In this document: positions 40,905 through 49,432 of the stretch, piece by piece
How positions within the stretch are numbered: the first letter of the stretch is position 1
Layout of the letters: every line of letters starts with the position of its first letter
Translations under genes and position numbers: made by a program
DNA from: CBDBKE01 sp965218055
Lineage (GTDB): Bacteria > Acidobacteriota > Terriglobia > JAJPHL01 > JAPKYU01
DNA: 64,000 bases
Direction of reading: 5' to 3'
NCBI GenBank assembly: GCA_965218055.1
Contig: CBDCKA010000002.1
Location: 62,001-126,000 of the forward strand
Notes under the pieces: model-generated
What the model was told of the DNA's origin: nothing
The model's database searches: none
The model's input: only the letters and a program-made list of their open reading frames with translations

Positions 40905-41673
40905 TGCCCTGGACTGGGTAATTTAGACACTGAGGTTGGGAATTAACTACCCTGGTGTCATATGAACAAAAAACATCATCGTATTGCAGCTGACGTAAAA
41001 GCCGATATCCTACGCCGCGTCAAGGAAGAAGGCATCTCGGTGGCCCAGGCCGCCAAGGATCACGGTATTTCTGAAGGAAGCATCTATGGTTGGATGGTAA
41101 AAGGAGCAACCGGTGCCCCGTCCTGGGCGGAGTTCTCCCGACTTCAGAAGCAGAACAGAGAACTCCTGGAACTCGTGGGCGAGATCACGCTCAAGCTCTC
41201 CATGACTCAAAAAAACAATTGAGCGAAGGAAGAAACAAATCAGCGCTTGCCCGAGCCCTTGGCATATCCCGCGCGAGCCTGTATTACGTCCCAAGAATGA
41301 AGGAGAAGGACTGGCGCCTCAAGGTCCGCCTGGAAGAAGAGCTGCAGATCCATCCCTCCTACGGCTCCCGGCGAATTGCTACGGCACTGGGACTCTGCCG
41401 CCAGCGGGCGCAGAGGGTCATGCGTCTGTTTGGCATCAAGCCCTACCGCAGGAGAGGCAAAAAATGGAGAAAATCCAAGGTTTCCCGGACCTATCCCAAC
41501 CTCCTGCTCGCGGTCATGCCCGCATATGCAAACCACATCTGGGCAGCGGACTTCACCGAGTTCGTGCAGCACGGAAAGAAGGTCTATGTGGCGACCGTGA
41601 TCGATCTCTACACCCGCCGGATCCTGGGAATCCAGGTTACGGTGAGAAAGGGAGCCGCGCTCACCATTCAGGC
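40905..41673 (+). mobile_element. IS3-family insertion sequence, 3'-truncated second copy
   Basis: It is nearly identical to 20699-21467, at a constant offset of 206 bases past a multiple of 20 kb (20,206), with a handful of substitutions. It contains the left terminal repeat and orfA but ends abruptly within orfB after TCACCATTCAGGC, so the right terminal repeat is gone. It has the same orientation as the complete copy. Confidence 0.92.
40962..41222 (+). CDS. IS3-family transposase OrfA (second copy)
   Basis: 86 residues, identical to the first copy except for one residue (EEGISVAQ instead of EEDISVAQ). The A7 slippage run is kept at 41209-41215. It still encodes an end-binding OrfA, although the element can no longer make a full OrfAB. 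Confidence 0.88.
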   Translation: MNKKHHRIAADVKADILRRVKEEGISVAQAAKDHGISEGSIYGWMVKGATGAPSWAEFSRLQKQNRELLELVGEITLKLSMTQKNN

Positions 41674-41698
41674 TGACCCAGGTGGAATTCCCCGTTGA
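41210..41698 (+). pseudogene. IS3-family OrfB, truncated (second copy)
   Basis: It follows the -1 frameshift site and matches the first copy through KGAALTIQA, then runs into unrelated sequence (DPGGIPR) and stops. The first catalytic Asp remains (WAADFTEF, where the intact copy has WATDFTEF), but the second Asp and the Glu are lost, so it is inactive. Confidence 0.88.
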
Positions 41699-42920
41699 CA
41701 ACTTGGCCTTCCCACTGTTTCCAGGCTTCGCCCATTCTGCTCCCCCGCGCACTGTTAGCCCAAGCCGCGCGGGAAGTCCATCAAACCGCCCGCAATTATC
41801 CCGCTATTGGCCCCGAGCTGATAGGGAAGTCTAGCAATCGCCCGCAATACGCATAGTGAATTATATGCCGCGCCGTCAGAACCAGCGAAAATGTCCACCA
41901 ACCCCCACCCAATATGCACATATGAAAATTATGTGGCGCACCGTCAGAATCACCGCGTTACTCGGGGCTGCCTGGCAGCTAAGTCTAGTAGGATGTGTAA
42001 GATGGCACGTGAGGCTTCTCACTCGCGGCCTGGATCGCTAGGGTGATAGTACCGCCCAGGGGTGCGTTCGCAAGTTTCGGTGCCAGCATAATGGATTATA
42101 TAGCGAGCACGCGCCGCCATGACCTGTTATGGCTATATGTGATTGGTGGGTAAACGGTTACGCTTGGGAGCTTTGATATTGCAGGGATGTTGCATAATAG
42201 TGGGCGGCGCGTCGGAAACAAAGGAGTTACGCGCGCAAATTGGATCATGTGGGCGTTTTCGCCGCAGTATCAATACAGCATCACCACAGTGACCGGAATC
42301 TTACGGATCTGCGCTTCTGCGAATGGTGTAGGCGGTCCCGTACGCGGCGTGGTTCGTCGTAGTTGGTGGTGGTTCCTCGACCCGCATGTCGCCGCGCGGC
42401 AATGCGTGCAGCGCTACCGGGAATCTAACTTCAGCGCGAGACCACGATAGTGGTGGTTCACTTTGCAACTTGCTAGGCCCTATTCCCTATGCGGGCCTGG
42501 GCTTCAGCCGGGGCTAGTTCTTTGTGGGTAACCACCACGTTTCCATCTGTGGAGGCCGTATGCTGGGGCTTGCTCATCACCGCTGTCACCGGTATCACCG
42601 GTTTTTCGGAGATAGGAGAGCCGACGTAGAGCGCGTGTGTATATTGGGCAGGTGTCTCTAGAGCCTGTTGCAAAACCACTGCTATCTCCTAGAATGGGAA
42701 TCCTTGTTCGAGCCAGGAACCGACACTGGGGCCAGTTGTTGCTGAACATAAGGGACTTAGCATAGGCAAAACGGCTAGATCTTTGAGCACCTCAGCCTCC
42801 TCCTCACGGAATCAGCCACTTCCATGGGGTTTTGTAACGGCTTCTAGGCAATACAAGAAACCTGCTGCTCTATGGCGTGTCTCTCTACTCCATAAAAGTG
42901 GTGATAGTGGTGACAACCGG
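41674..42920. other. 1.25-kb gene-poor region with degenerate repeats
   Basis: No convincing coding frame occurs on either strand. Base composition is more AT-rich than the flanks. Loose repeats are visible: CCGCCCGCAATTATCC near 41790 versus TCGCCCGCAATACGCA near 41837, and CGCGCCGTCAGAACCAGCG near 41870 versus GCGCACCGTCAGAATCACCG near 41936. A 190-bp inverted-repeat element lies at its right side. This is probably decayed mobile DNA between the truncated IS and the integrative element. Confidence 0.5.
42658..42847. repeat. MITE-like element with imperfect terminal inverted repeats
   Basis: The left end CTAGAGCCTGTTGCAAAACC (42658-42677) pairs with the inverted right end GGGGTTTTGTAACGGCTTCTAG (42826-42847): CTAGA-GCC-GTT-CAAAACC is shared, with a few mismatches and one-base gaps. 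The interior of about 150 bp has no ORF of note. GAGCCTGTTGCAAAACC resembles ends of DDE insertion sequences, so this may be a non-autonomous derivative. Confidence 0.5.
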
Positions 42921-44243
42921 TTACACCACAGGTGGCAACACAGGGTAATCTCCTAGCACCTCAGGGAACTGTTCACCAAGGAGATCCTCAACGGCTGCCC
43001 GACGAAGGCAAAGAACGCGGCGGGTGCCTCCGCCTACCCTTGCCGTGGTGGTGTGCCGCCCAGGGTCACACTCGGAAAGGTTCTCTTGGGCCAAGTCCCT
43101 CATGAGCCGCTGTTGGCGCATGGGGAAAGGTTCGCCGCTGTCCCGGCAGAACCTGACCACGGCCTGAAACGCCGCGTCGGGTATCAGGTAGATTGAGTCC
43201 TCGTCCTGCCACCCCACCAACGGGCCGCGGCTGGTGAGTTGGTCATACGAATCCTTGGGAAGGAGCGCGGCCCGGTCCTGGGTTACCAGCGCTAGAAGCA
43301 CGCGGAGAAAACGGCGGGACGGACGCTCCGCCTCAACCGCGCGGCCCTGTGTGCGCCCCACGGTGAGTGGCGCCACCTCAAGGAGTCGCAGGCTTGCCCG
43401 CATCGCCTCCACGGGGTCGTCCGCTACGCGTGGCAGCTGGTAACGCGCTAACTCATTGCCAACGTCCACCTCGAATCCGTCACGTCCAACCGCCCCGGTC
43501 GCCGTCAGGTAAAACCACTCCTCCCCGATCTGACGCCACCCGGTGTGAGTGAAGACTTGCCGCCGCCGTGCGCTAGGCGAAAGACGTTGGATTGCCTCAC
43601 GAAGCTGGTCACGCATCGAGAGTCCGGCCCGAACCACTGCCCGCAGGCCCCAGCAGTCGGTCACCCACGCCATCCCGCTGAACCGTGTGGCAGGCACGCG
43701 AACTGCGGGAAGGACCTCACCAGATTCCAGCTTCCCCTCCAGAACGAACGCCCTCGTCGTGTCAGCGCTGTCGTCGAGGGTCACTTCTTCCGTGACGCGG
43801 GCTTCAAAGTTGCAGAGCGGGACCACGACGGGGCCATCGCGCGTCGTGCGTTCAACGGCGATGCACCCGCCCTGGACTCGATAAGGACCGCCGTGCTGCG
43901 ACGATCCGTTGGACGCAGCGCTCTTTAGCCCTAGCCAGTCACGCAGCCGATCCACCACTTCATTGCCCATCAAATCAGCAACGGTTCGACGTGCCTTCAC
44001 GGGCTTGTTCTTTGCGAGCCTTTTCGCTGTGTCCCTGACCGCCTGCACTCGGTCCTTCGCCTCATTATCACCGGCTATGCGAGCCGCGGTCCGCACAATC
44101 CGCGAGGTGACCTTATCACTGAGTCCACCTCGCAGCAGAAGACCCCCCAGGCCGAGGGCTAGTTCATGTCGACTGCCCGACTGTTTTGGCCAGTGGCGGG
44201 CGAGCAGTGCGGTGCTGGCGCCGCCGCCGCAACGCAGGCTCAA
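42921..44243 (-). CDS. Collapsed primase/helicase-like (DUF927-type) protein of an integrative element
   Basis: 440 residues in one open frame, starting with TTG, so the real N-terminus is uncertain. Residues about 14-95 (HWPKQSGSRHELALGLGGLL...IVRTAARIAGDNEAKDRVQA) match what precedes the DUF927 part in phage/plasmid replication proteins. VFTHTGWRQIGEEWFYL to LARYQLPRVADDPVEAMRASL is the start of DUF927. The sequence then jumps to a C-terminal part (LVGWQDEDSIYLIPDAAFQA VVRFCRD) that normally follows the ATPase core. No Walker A is left, so an in-frame deletion has removed the motor. Family assignment rests on memory of these patterns. It lies on the strand opposite to the integrase. Confidence 0.6.
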   Translation of the reverse strand: MSLRCGGGASTALLARHWPKQSGSRHELALGLGGLLLRGGLSDKVTSRIVRTAARIAGDNEAKDRVQAVRDTAKRLAKNKPVKARRTVADLMGNEVVDRLRDWLGLKSAASNGSSQHGGPYRVQGGCIAVERTTRDGPVVVPLCNFEARVTEEVTLDDSADTTRAFVLEGKLESGEVLPAVRVPATRFSGMAWVTDCWGLRAVVRAGLSMRDQLREAIQRLSPSARRRQVFTHTGWRQIGEEWFYLTATGAVGRDGFEVDVGNELARYQLPRVADDPVEAMRASLRLLEVAPLTVGRTQGRAVEAERPSRRFLRVLLALVTQDRAALLPKDSYDQLTSRGPLVGWQDEDSIYLIPDAAFQAVVRFCRDSGEPFPMRQQRLMRDLAQENLSECDPGRHTTTARVGGGTRRVLCLRRAAVEDLLGEQFPEVLGDYPVLPPVV

Positions 44244-44393
44244 TTCGTTCCCGTCAATCCGAGCGGGCTCGCTGTAGACGGCCCTCCTGTCGGCGGTTCG
44301 GAGAACCGCAATTCAACTGTAAGTCTGTGAATCAGAAGGCGGTTTTGGTGGCCGGAGCACAAAAAGAGCACAGGTAACGCGGAGCGGTTTCGC

Positions 44394-44654
44394 TTGAAAA
44401 GAAACGAATCGATATATACCATAACACCGGCTGCTTGGGGTGGAGCGTGCTCGTTGGGACGACCTCAGAAACCAAAGCACTTGAAGCGCGGCACGATCTT
44501 CCCTGTAAAGTGCACACGGGCCGAGTTGCGCCGACTCAAGGCGTTGGCTTCCTCGGTGCGGGTTCCACTTGCAGAACTGATGCGGGAAGGAGCACGGTTC
44601 TACGCTCGACGGCTAAAGAAGGGAAAAGGCGAGTCGAGAAAGGAAGAACGATGA
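44394..44654 (+). CDS. Small ribbon-helix-helix-like protein coupled to the integrase
   Basis: 86 residues; the conserved-looking part is TIFPVKCTRAELRRLKALAS and SVRVPLAELMREGARFYARRL. This is a beta strand followed by two helices as in CopG/Arc-type DNA binders. The start is uncertain because the first 30 residues are not RHH-like. Its stop overlaps the integrase ATG (ATGA at 44651-44654), so the two are translationally coupled. An excisionase-like or autoregulatory role is inference from that position. Confidence 0.55.
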   Translation: MKRNESIYTITPAAWGGACSLGRPQKPKHLKRGTIFPVKCTRAELRRLKALASSVRVPLAELMREGARFYARRLKKGKGESRKEER

Positions 44655-45841
44655 AGACTCGCCGTAGTTTCCAAAAGGGCTATGTGACAGATCGTAGGGG
44701 TAAGTGGATTATTCGCTGGAGGGAGCGCGTATTGAAGGACGGGAAGCTGGCGTGGGCACACCGTCTCGAGACGCTCGGGGCTACCAGTTCGATGACCAAA
44801 GGCGAAGCCAGGAAAATCCTGCTCGAACGGCGGGACGAACTCAATCCGCTTGCCCATTTCCCGGCTCGGGAAACAACGCTGGAGCAACTGGGGAGACGTT
44901 GGGAGCAGGAATCGTTGCCCAACAAATCACTGCCCACACAAGCAGGATACCGGAAGCTGCTTAAGAAGCACATCCTTGCCGGGGATGGGTTGGCGCTGGT
45001 ATGTTTGCGGCTACCTGACCTTTCTCCGGGGCTGGTTCAACGTTTTGTCAGCCGCAAGACTGAAGCGGGGCTTTCGCCACAGACGGTGCGTAACATTTAT
45101 CACCTGCTGCGCTCGATCTTGCGCTTCGGCATACGTCTCAAGCTACTCATGGAAAACCCATCAAACGGTGTAGAACTGCCCAAGAAGTTGGGGCCTCGTC
45201 AAGAACGGGCTGTGTACACACCGGAGCAAGTCAGCGCCATTTTGACGGCGTTCGAGCAACAGGGCGATTTACTGTCCCGAACTCTAATTCTGTCCGTCTA
45301 CTTTACGGGTCTTCGCCGCTCAGAATTATGCGGTTTACGGTGGCAAGACGCAGACCTCCAAAGAAAGGAGATTCGACCGCAGCGGGCGGTATGGAACGGG
45401 CTGGAATGCGATCTGAAGAGCGCAGCCAGCTATTCTGCCTTACCTATCCCTGAGATTCTCAGGGATGCCCTCCTCGAACTGCGGCTACGTAGCAGGTTTG
45501 CGAATCCCTGTGACCCGGTCTTCGTGGGGCCCGGTGGCAAGCCTATGATCCTCGCGAATTGGGTGAGACGAAAGTTGCGTCCTGTTCTTCGACAACTGGC
45601 TTTGCCAATGGGTGCTCTTCACAGCTTCCGGCATACCCGGAGCACTCGGCTGAATTTCCTTGGCGTTGACCCGCGTACGCTTCAGGCACTAAATCGCCAT
45701 GCGGATGTGGGGGTGACGTTCAAGCATTACACGCACCTGGTTCCAGGGGTCCAACGGCAGGCTGTAGATCTCATGGAGGCGGAGTTTCTGGCAGCCTGCG
45801 GGAACTTGTGCTCCACTGGTGCTCAAGAGAGGTTGGTTTAG
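44651..45841 (+). CDS. Tyrosine recombinase/integrase
   Basis: 396 residues from the ATG at 44651; a longer in-frame extension to 44435 lies over the RHH gene and is rejected. An AP2-like arm-binding N-terminus (KGYVTDRRGKWIIRWRER) and a SAM-like core-binding domain precede the catalytic domain. Catalytic residues: Arg222 in TGLRRSEL, Lys in DLKSAAS, His324-x2-Arg327 in HSFRHTR, His near 350 in NRHADVG and nucleophile Tyr360 in KHYTHL. It integrates an element at a short attachment site. tRNA-Arg begins 36 bp beyond its stop, a classical target. Confidence 0.92.
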   Translation: MKTRRSFQKGYVTDRRGKWIIRWRERVLKDGKLAWAHRLETLGATSSMTKGEARKILLERRDELNPLAHFPARETTLEQLGRRWEQESLPNKSLPTQAGYRKLLKKHILAGDGLALVCLRLPDLSPGLVQRFVSRKTEAGLSPQTVRNIYHLLRSILRFGIRLKLLMENPSNGVELPKKLGPRQERAVYTPEQVSAILTAFEQQGDLLSRTLILSVYFTGLRRSELCGLRWQDADLQRKEIRPQRAVWNGLECDLKSAASYSALPIPEILRDALLELRLRSRFANPCDPVFVGPGGKPMILANWVRRKLRPVLRQLALPMGALHSFRHTRSTRLNFLGVDPRTLQALNRHADVGVTFKHYTHLVPGVQRQAVDLMEAEFLAACGNLCSTGAQERLV

Positions 45842-45877
45842 GTGGCTCTCGGAGCTAAACTATTGATACCAAAGTAT

Positions 45878-45954
45878 GCCCCTGTAGCTCAGATGGACAG
45901 AGCAGCGGTTTCCTAAACCGTTGGTCGGGAGTTCGAGTCTCCCCAGGGGCGCCA
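45878..45954 (+). tRNA. tRNA-Arg (anticodon CCT)
   Basis: A 77-base cloverleaf with encoded CCA. The acceptor stem GCCCCTG pairs with CAGGGGC, the D-arm is GCTC...GAGC, and the anticodon arm GCGGT-TTCCTAA-ACCGT has anticodon CCT, which reads AGG (Arg). The T-arm GGGAG-TTCGAGT-CTCCC is intact. It is immediately downstream of the integrase gene and immediately followed by a broken rhomboid gene, so it is the likely integration locus. Confidence 0.95.
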
Positions 45955-45959
45955 GTTTT

Positions 45960-46304
45960 CTAGTTGACCCGGCCAGAGCCAGACCCAGAACCGGGAAGAC
46001 CCAGAAGCCGAAGTATCCAAAGAGCAGATAGCTGAAGAAGGCGAGAAAGATTGCGTTCGAGAAAAAGTGCGCGATGTCGGTGTGCACCGCTACGGCCGTC
46101 ATCAGTCTCCAATATTCATGTTCCTCTAGAGCCCCTTCCCGAAGTGGCGGCAAGAGTCGGCAGGAGAGCCGCTCCGTTCTGCCAGGCCAGCAGGGAAATC
46201 CCCAGAATCGTCAAGACCGAGAGTGCCCCGACTTCCAGGCTGTACTCTCGCGGTTTTCGCGACAGGAGAGTCTCTAGGACACGGCGGGACGGAAAACTAC
46301 CCAT
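45960..46304 (-). pseudogene. Rhomboid family protein, truncated and frameshifted
   Basis: From 46304 the frame starts MGSFPSRRVLETLLSRK with a hydrophobic segment (LSVLTILGISLLAW). Near 46145 it shifts to LREGALEEHEYWRLMTAVAV, then HTDIAHFFSNAIFLAFFSYL and LFGYFGFWVFPVLGLALAG. EEHEYWRLMTAVAVHTDIAHFFSNAIFL matches the W-R-(L/x)-x-T-(A/x)-x-x-x-H-x-x-x-x-H-x-x-x-N block of rhomboids. It then breaks within a few bases of the tRNA 3' end. The GxSG serine and second catalytic His are lost. Confidence 0.7.
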
Positions 46305-46749
46305 GAGGTAATCTTACCGCAGCGAAGGCGGAGGCTGCGGTCACGGTTCAGCTCCCCCAAAAGTTCCGTTTCCGGTATGCCGGCTTCCGGCCAAGCGGCG
46401 CCGAATCGGTAAACACATCTGGCTATCGTATGGGCGACGTCCTTGTCCTGCGATAATGCGCGATACGAAGGCACTTGTCCGATAAGCGCGTTATACATCC
46501 ATCTATGAAAGCGTCGGGCCTGTCAATCGTATAATGGGCAGACTTCCGCCCAGAACGGAGGCCATTCTTGCTGATTTCCTAGAAAACGTCCTGCTTCCAT
46601 CGCGCCGACCAAGGCTCGCTTCTAATCGTTGCGGGCGGAACTCGGTCCGACCCAACCATCTATCCGGTCACAACTTCGACCATGATTACGACTTCGAACT
46701 CCCTCTTGAATGGCGAGGGAGCGGGGCGCCCCATCAACTGGACGGTGAT
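46305..46749. other. Region between rhomboid and IS110 remnants
   Basis: A reverse-strand frame at 46274-46498 (74 codons, MYNALIGQVPSYRALSQDKD...) overlaps the rhomboid start, has a weak ribosome site and no recognisable motif, so I do not call it. 46534-46749 probably includes the distal end of the IS110-type remnant. Confidence 0.4.
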
Positions 46750-47216
46750 TTACTTCACACCATGGACGTATCCGGACTCCCCCGCGTGCGAACCGAACTT
46801 TCTCAGCTGCTGGTCATTCCATCCTCGGCGCCACATCCAGTACAGGCGCACCGCGAGCTTGCGCACCATCGCCACCTTCGCGATGCGACGTTCGCGACGC
46901 ATCGCCAGGTGCACGAACTGGCGTCGCCAGTCCCGATCGGAACCTACCGCGGCCTGCGCCGCCTCCACCAGCAGGAAGCGCATCAGCGAGTTCCCTTGTT
47001 TGCTTGGGTGTCCCAGCCGCTGCCGGCCCCCGCTGGAATCCTCACAAGGAACCAACCCCAGATAGCTGCCGATCTGCTTGCCGCCACCGAACCGCTCCGC
47101 AGATCCGATGATCAGCACCTAGGCGAGCGCCGTCAGGGGGCCGACACCCGGATGGGTCATCAGACGTTGCACCACCGCTCGTCGCCCCGCTTCTTGCTCG
47201 AGCGCAACAGGCGGCC
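46750..47216 (-). pseudogene. IS110-family transposase remnant
   Basis: The reverse frame ALEQEAGRRAVVQRLMTHPG, VGPLTALA is followed by an in-frame TAG, then VLIIGSAERFGGGKQIGSYLGLVP, and LGHPSKQGNSLMRFLLVEAAQAAV with YWMWRRG. This is the C-terminal Transposase_20 domain of IS110/IS116/IS902 enzymes with the motif G-x-x-G-(x)-L-T-A-L and the K-Q-G-N/S-x-x-L-R block. The N-terminal DEDD catalytic domain is missing: the frame stops at the end of the isomerase gene. Inactive. Confidence 0.8.
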
Positions 47217-48188
47217 CTATTTAATATTGGCGTCCCATAGGGGAGCCGGGGGCTTCCGGATCAGGACCCTGTGCAGGAGTTGCACAGCTAACTCGAACCC
47301 CTCCTCCGGATCAATCAGCGGATCCTCGTGTTCGATCGACAGCACGTCATCATAGCCCACCTGGCGCAGTGTGCTGACGAAGGCGCGCCAGAACTCTTCC
47401 GGGTGTCCATAGCCGACGGTGCGGAAAATCCAGCTGCGGTTCCTTGTGTCCTGAAACGGCTTGGCGTCGAGGACCCCGTTGACGCGCACGTTGTGCGGGT
47501 CCGGCAGGCTGTCTTTCGCATGGGCATGGTAGATGGCCTCGCCCAGCGTCCGGGTGACTTCCAGGATATCCATGCCCTGCCAGAACAGGTGAGACGGGTC
47601 CAGGTTGCACCCGACGACCGGACCCACCGCATCTCGCAAGCGCAGCAGCGCTTCCGGCTTGAACACCATGTCCCCGGGATGCATTTCAAAGCACAGCCGA
47701 ATCCCTTGGTCTGCGGCAATTTTGCCATGTTCGGTCCAGTACGGGATCAGCCGTTTCTCCCACTGCCACTGATACATCTCCACCAGCCGCGGCGGAAAGG
47801 GATAGAGAATCCAGTTCGGCACCTTATCCCCCGGGGCCGCCTCCGGCAAGCCGGACAACAGTGTCAGCCGGGTGACCCCAATTTTCTGGGCTAGCGCGCA
47901 GGCCTCACGAAAATCGCGGTCGTAAGCTTCAGCAATCGCAGGGTCGGGATGAAGCGGCTCGCCGTGAATCGCAAGGGCGCTGAGCTTCAGGTCCGACTCG
48001 GCTAGAGTGGCCTGAAACTCCTCCAGCGCGCGCGGATCGGCCAGCAACCGCGCCGGGTTGCAATGGTTTTTCGGGAAGAACCCCCCGGTGCCGATTTCGA
48101 TTGCTTCCAACCCCATCGCGTGCATCTTCTGCGCGGCTTCCCGTAGGGGCCGGTTTATGAAGACCGTGGTAATGGCTCCTAGATGCAT
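47217..48188 (-). CDS. Sugar phosphate isomerase/epimerase family protein (AP endonuclease 2-like TIM barrel)
   Basis: 323 residues starting MHLGAITTVFINRPLREAAQ. The metal ligands of xylose-isomerase-like barrels appear in order: Glu in EAIEIGTGG, Glu in CFEMHPGDM, Asp in CNLDPSHLFWQGMD, His in YHAHAKDSL and Glu in LSIEHEDPL. The H-P-G-D-M and D-P-S-H-L variants are those of the group near myo-inositol catabolism protein IolH/IolE and 3-ketoglucoside-type isomerases. Cytosolic; substrate unknown. It lies 55 bp downstream of a second barrel enzyme on the same strand, so the pair probably forms an operon. Confidence 0.88.
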   Translation of the reverse strand: MHLGAITTVFINRPLREAAQKMHAMGLEAIEIGTGGFFPKNHCNPARLLADPRALEEFQATLAESDLKLSALAIHGEPLHPDPAIAEAYDRDFREACALAQKIGVTRLTLLSGLPEAAPGDKVPNWILYPFPPRLVEMYQWQWEKRLIPYWTEHGKIAADQGIRLCFEMHPGDMVFKPEALLRLRDAVGPVVGCNLDPSHLFWQGMDILEVTRTLGEAIYHAHAKDSLPDPHNVRVNGVLDAKPFQDTRNRSWIFRTVGYGHPEEFWRAFVSTLRQVGYDDVLSIEHEDPLIDPEEGFELAVQLLHRVLIRKPPAPLWDANIK

Positions 48189-48243
48189 AGCTAGTCTCTC
48201 CTCCTGTTAAAACGGCAATCAGCCTCTTTTAGAACGTGGCAGC

Positions 48244-49113
48244 CTACGACGAGGAGAGCGCCGAGCGGACAACCCTCTCCGTGAGCCGGAAGGCGCGCTC
48301 AGTGACCGCCTTGAGGTCGGAAGTATAATCTTCGCCCCGGATACATTCCGCGTGCCAGAACCCCCCGAATCCTTTGGCGTCGAGGACCTGAATAAATTCC
48401 TTCAACGGCAACTCTCCTTCTCCGGGCATGATCCGGTTGAAGTCAATGCTTGGGTCGCTCAGGTCCGCCGGCGCATCCGCCAGATGGACAGCAATAATCT
48501 TGTCCAGCGGGAACTCCTCGAGGTCCTTCAAATTTGAGGAACCGGCATAGAAGTGATAGCTGTCGATGGTCACACCGCCATTGGCGGTGCCGGCGAGCTC
48601 CACCACTTCCCGAGCCACGGCGAGGCTTTTTAACTGGGGGGCCGGCCCGATAAACTCCAGACCCAGAGGGATCCCCAGGCTGCCCGCGTACTGGCACAGT
48701 TCCCGGTACCCCTGGGCGGCCTGACGCAACTCTCCGGTCTCAAAGGACCCGACGATGCTGGCGTTCTGGCAGCCGGCGGCATGCGCCAGGTCCAGGGAAG
48801 ACTTGGCGAGGGAGAGCGCGTTTTGCCGAGCGCTGCCACTGGCGAAGGCCCAGCCCTCGGCCACGAAGGTGCATCCTGTCAGGGGCAGCTGGAGCTGCTG
48901 CGTGAGCGTCTTCAGTTGCGACAAGGCACCGCGCTCCTGGTAAAAGGAAACCAGGTCCCACCAGCTTGTCCCGACCCCATCGAAGCCGGCCTGTTTGGCG
49001 ATGCGCATCTTCGTTTCTAACGGGCTGCTCGTCGGAACCCGGCCCTCCATAACCCAGGGGTAATACCAGCCGGCGGCGCGGTGATCGATGAAGGAAAACT
49101 TCGGTTGCCTCAT
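48244..49113 (-). CDS. Sugar phosphate isomerase/epimerase family protein (second barrel)
   Basis: About 289 residues from the ATG at 49113 (MRQPKFSFIDHRAAGW); a GTG four codons upstream is also possible. Ligand-type residues: Glu in GLEFIGPAPQ, Asp-x-x-His in VTIDSYHFYAG, His in AVHLADAP and Glu in WHAECIRGE. Sequence similarity to its neighbour at 47217 is low beyond the fold, so they likely act on successive intermediates rather than being recent duplicates. Cytosolic; the substrate is not deducible. Confidence 0.86.
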   Translation of the reverse strand: MRQPKFSFIDHRAAGWYYPWVMEGRVPTSSPLETKMRIAKQAGFDGVGTSWWDLVSFYQERGALSQLKTLTQQLQLPLTGCTFVAEGWAFASGSARQNALSLAKSSLDLAHAAGCQNASIVGSFETGELRQAAQGYRELCQYAGSLGIPLGLEFIGPAPQLKSLAVAREVVELAGTANGGVTIDSYHFYAGSSNLKDLEEFPLDKIIAVHLADAPADLSDPSIDFNRIMPGEGELPLKEFIQVLDAKGFGGFWHAECIRGEDYTSDLKAVTERAFRLTERVVRSALSSS

Positions 49114-49125
49114 CAGAAAGCGCAC

Positions 49126-49432
49126 CTTCGGTTGAACGAAAGTTGAAAAGGCTGCTTTTGGCTCTCACACACTGGGTTTCTACCCCTTCAAGGCCGTACT
49201 GGCGCCGGAACCAGCATGGATATTGGTGTCGGAGCCCAGTATAACGTCAGCTATGGAATTCTATGAGGGAAATGCGGGTCCAAAGCAGTCTTCAGCCAAC
49301 CATGAGGGCAGGGCCCCGACGTGCCGTTCGTACTCAGCATCGGCGGCACCACCGGCTGGAACGGGCGTCCCCGTGGCATATGGATCTGGACATCCAAGGG
49401 GGTCCATTCGCAAATTTCGGCAGACTGAGAAC
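49126..49432. other. Intergenic region, no gene seen
   Basis: About 300 bases between the isomerase start and the response-regulator stop. No convincing frame or structured RNA is visible. Confidence 0.5.

Noticed and set aside
41674..42480. CRISPR array or integron attC cassettes in the repeat-like DNA right of the truncated IS
   Set aside because: The repeats are few, degenerate and irregularly spaced; no cas gene, no integron integrase and no consistent core sites.
42473..42679. 68-codon reverse ORF next to the MITE-like element
   Set aside because: GTG start lies inside the inverted repeat, with no ribosome site or motif.
46274..46498. Reverse 74-codon ORF overlapping the rhomboid remnant start
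   Set aside because: Weak ribosome site, overlap with a better-supported remnant and no motif.
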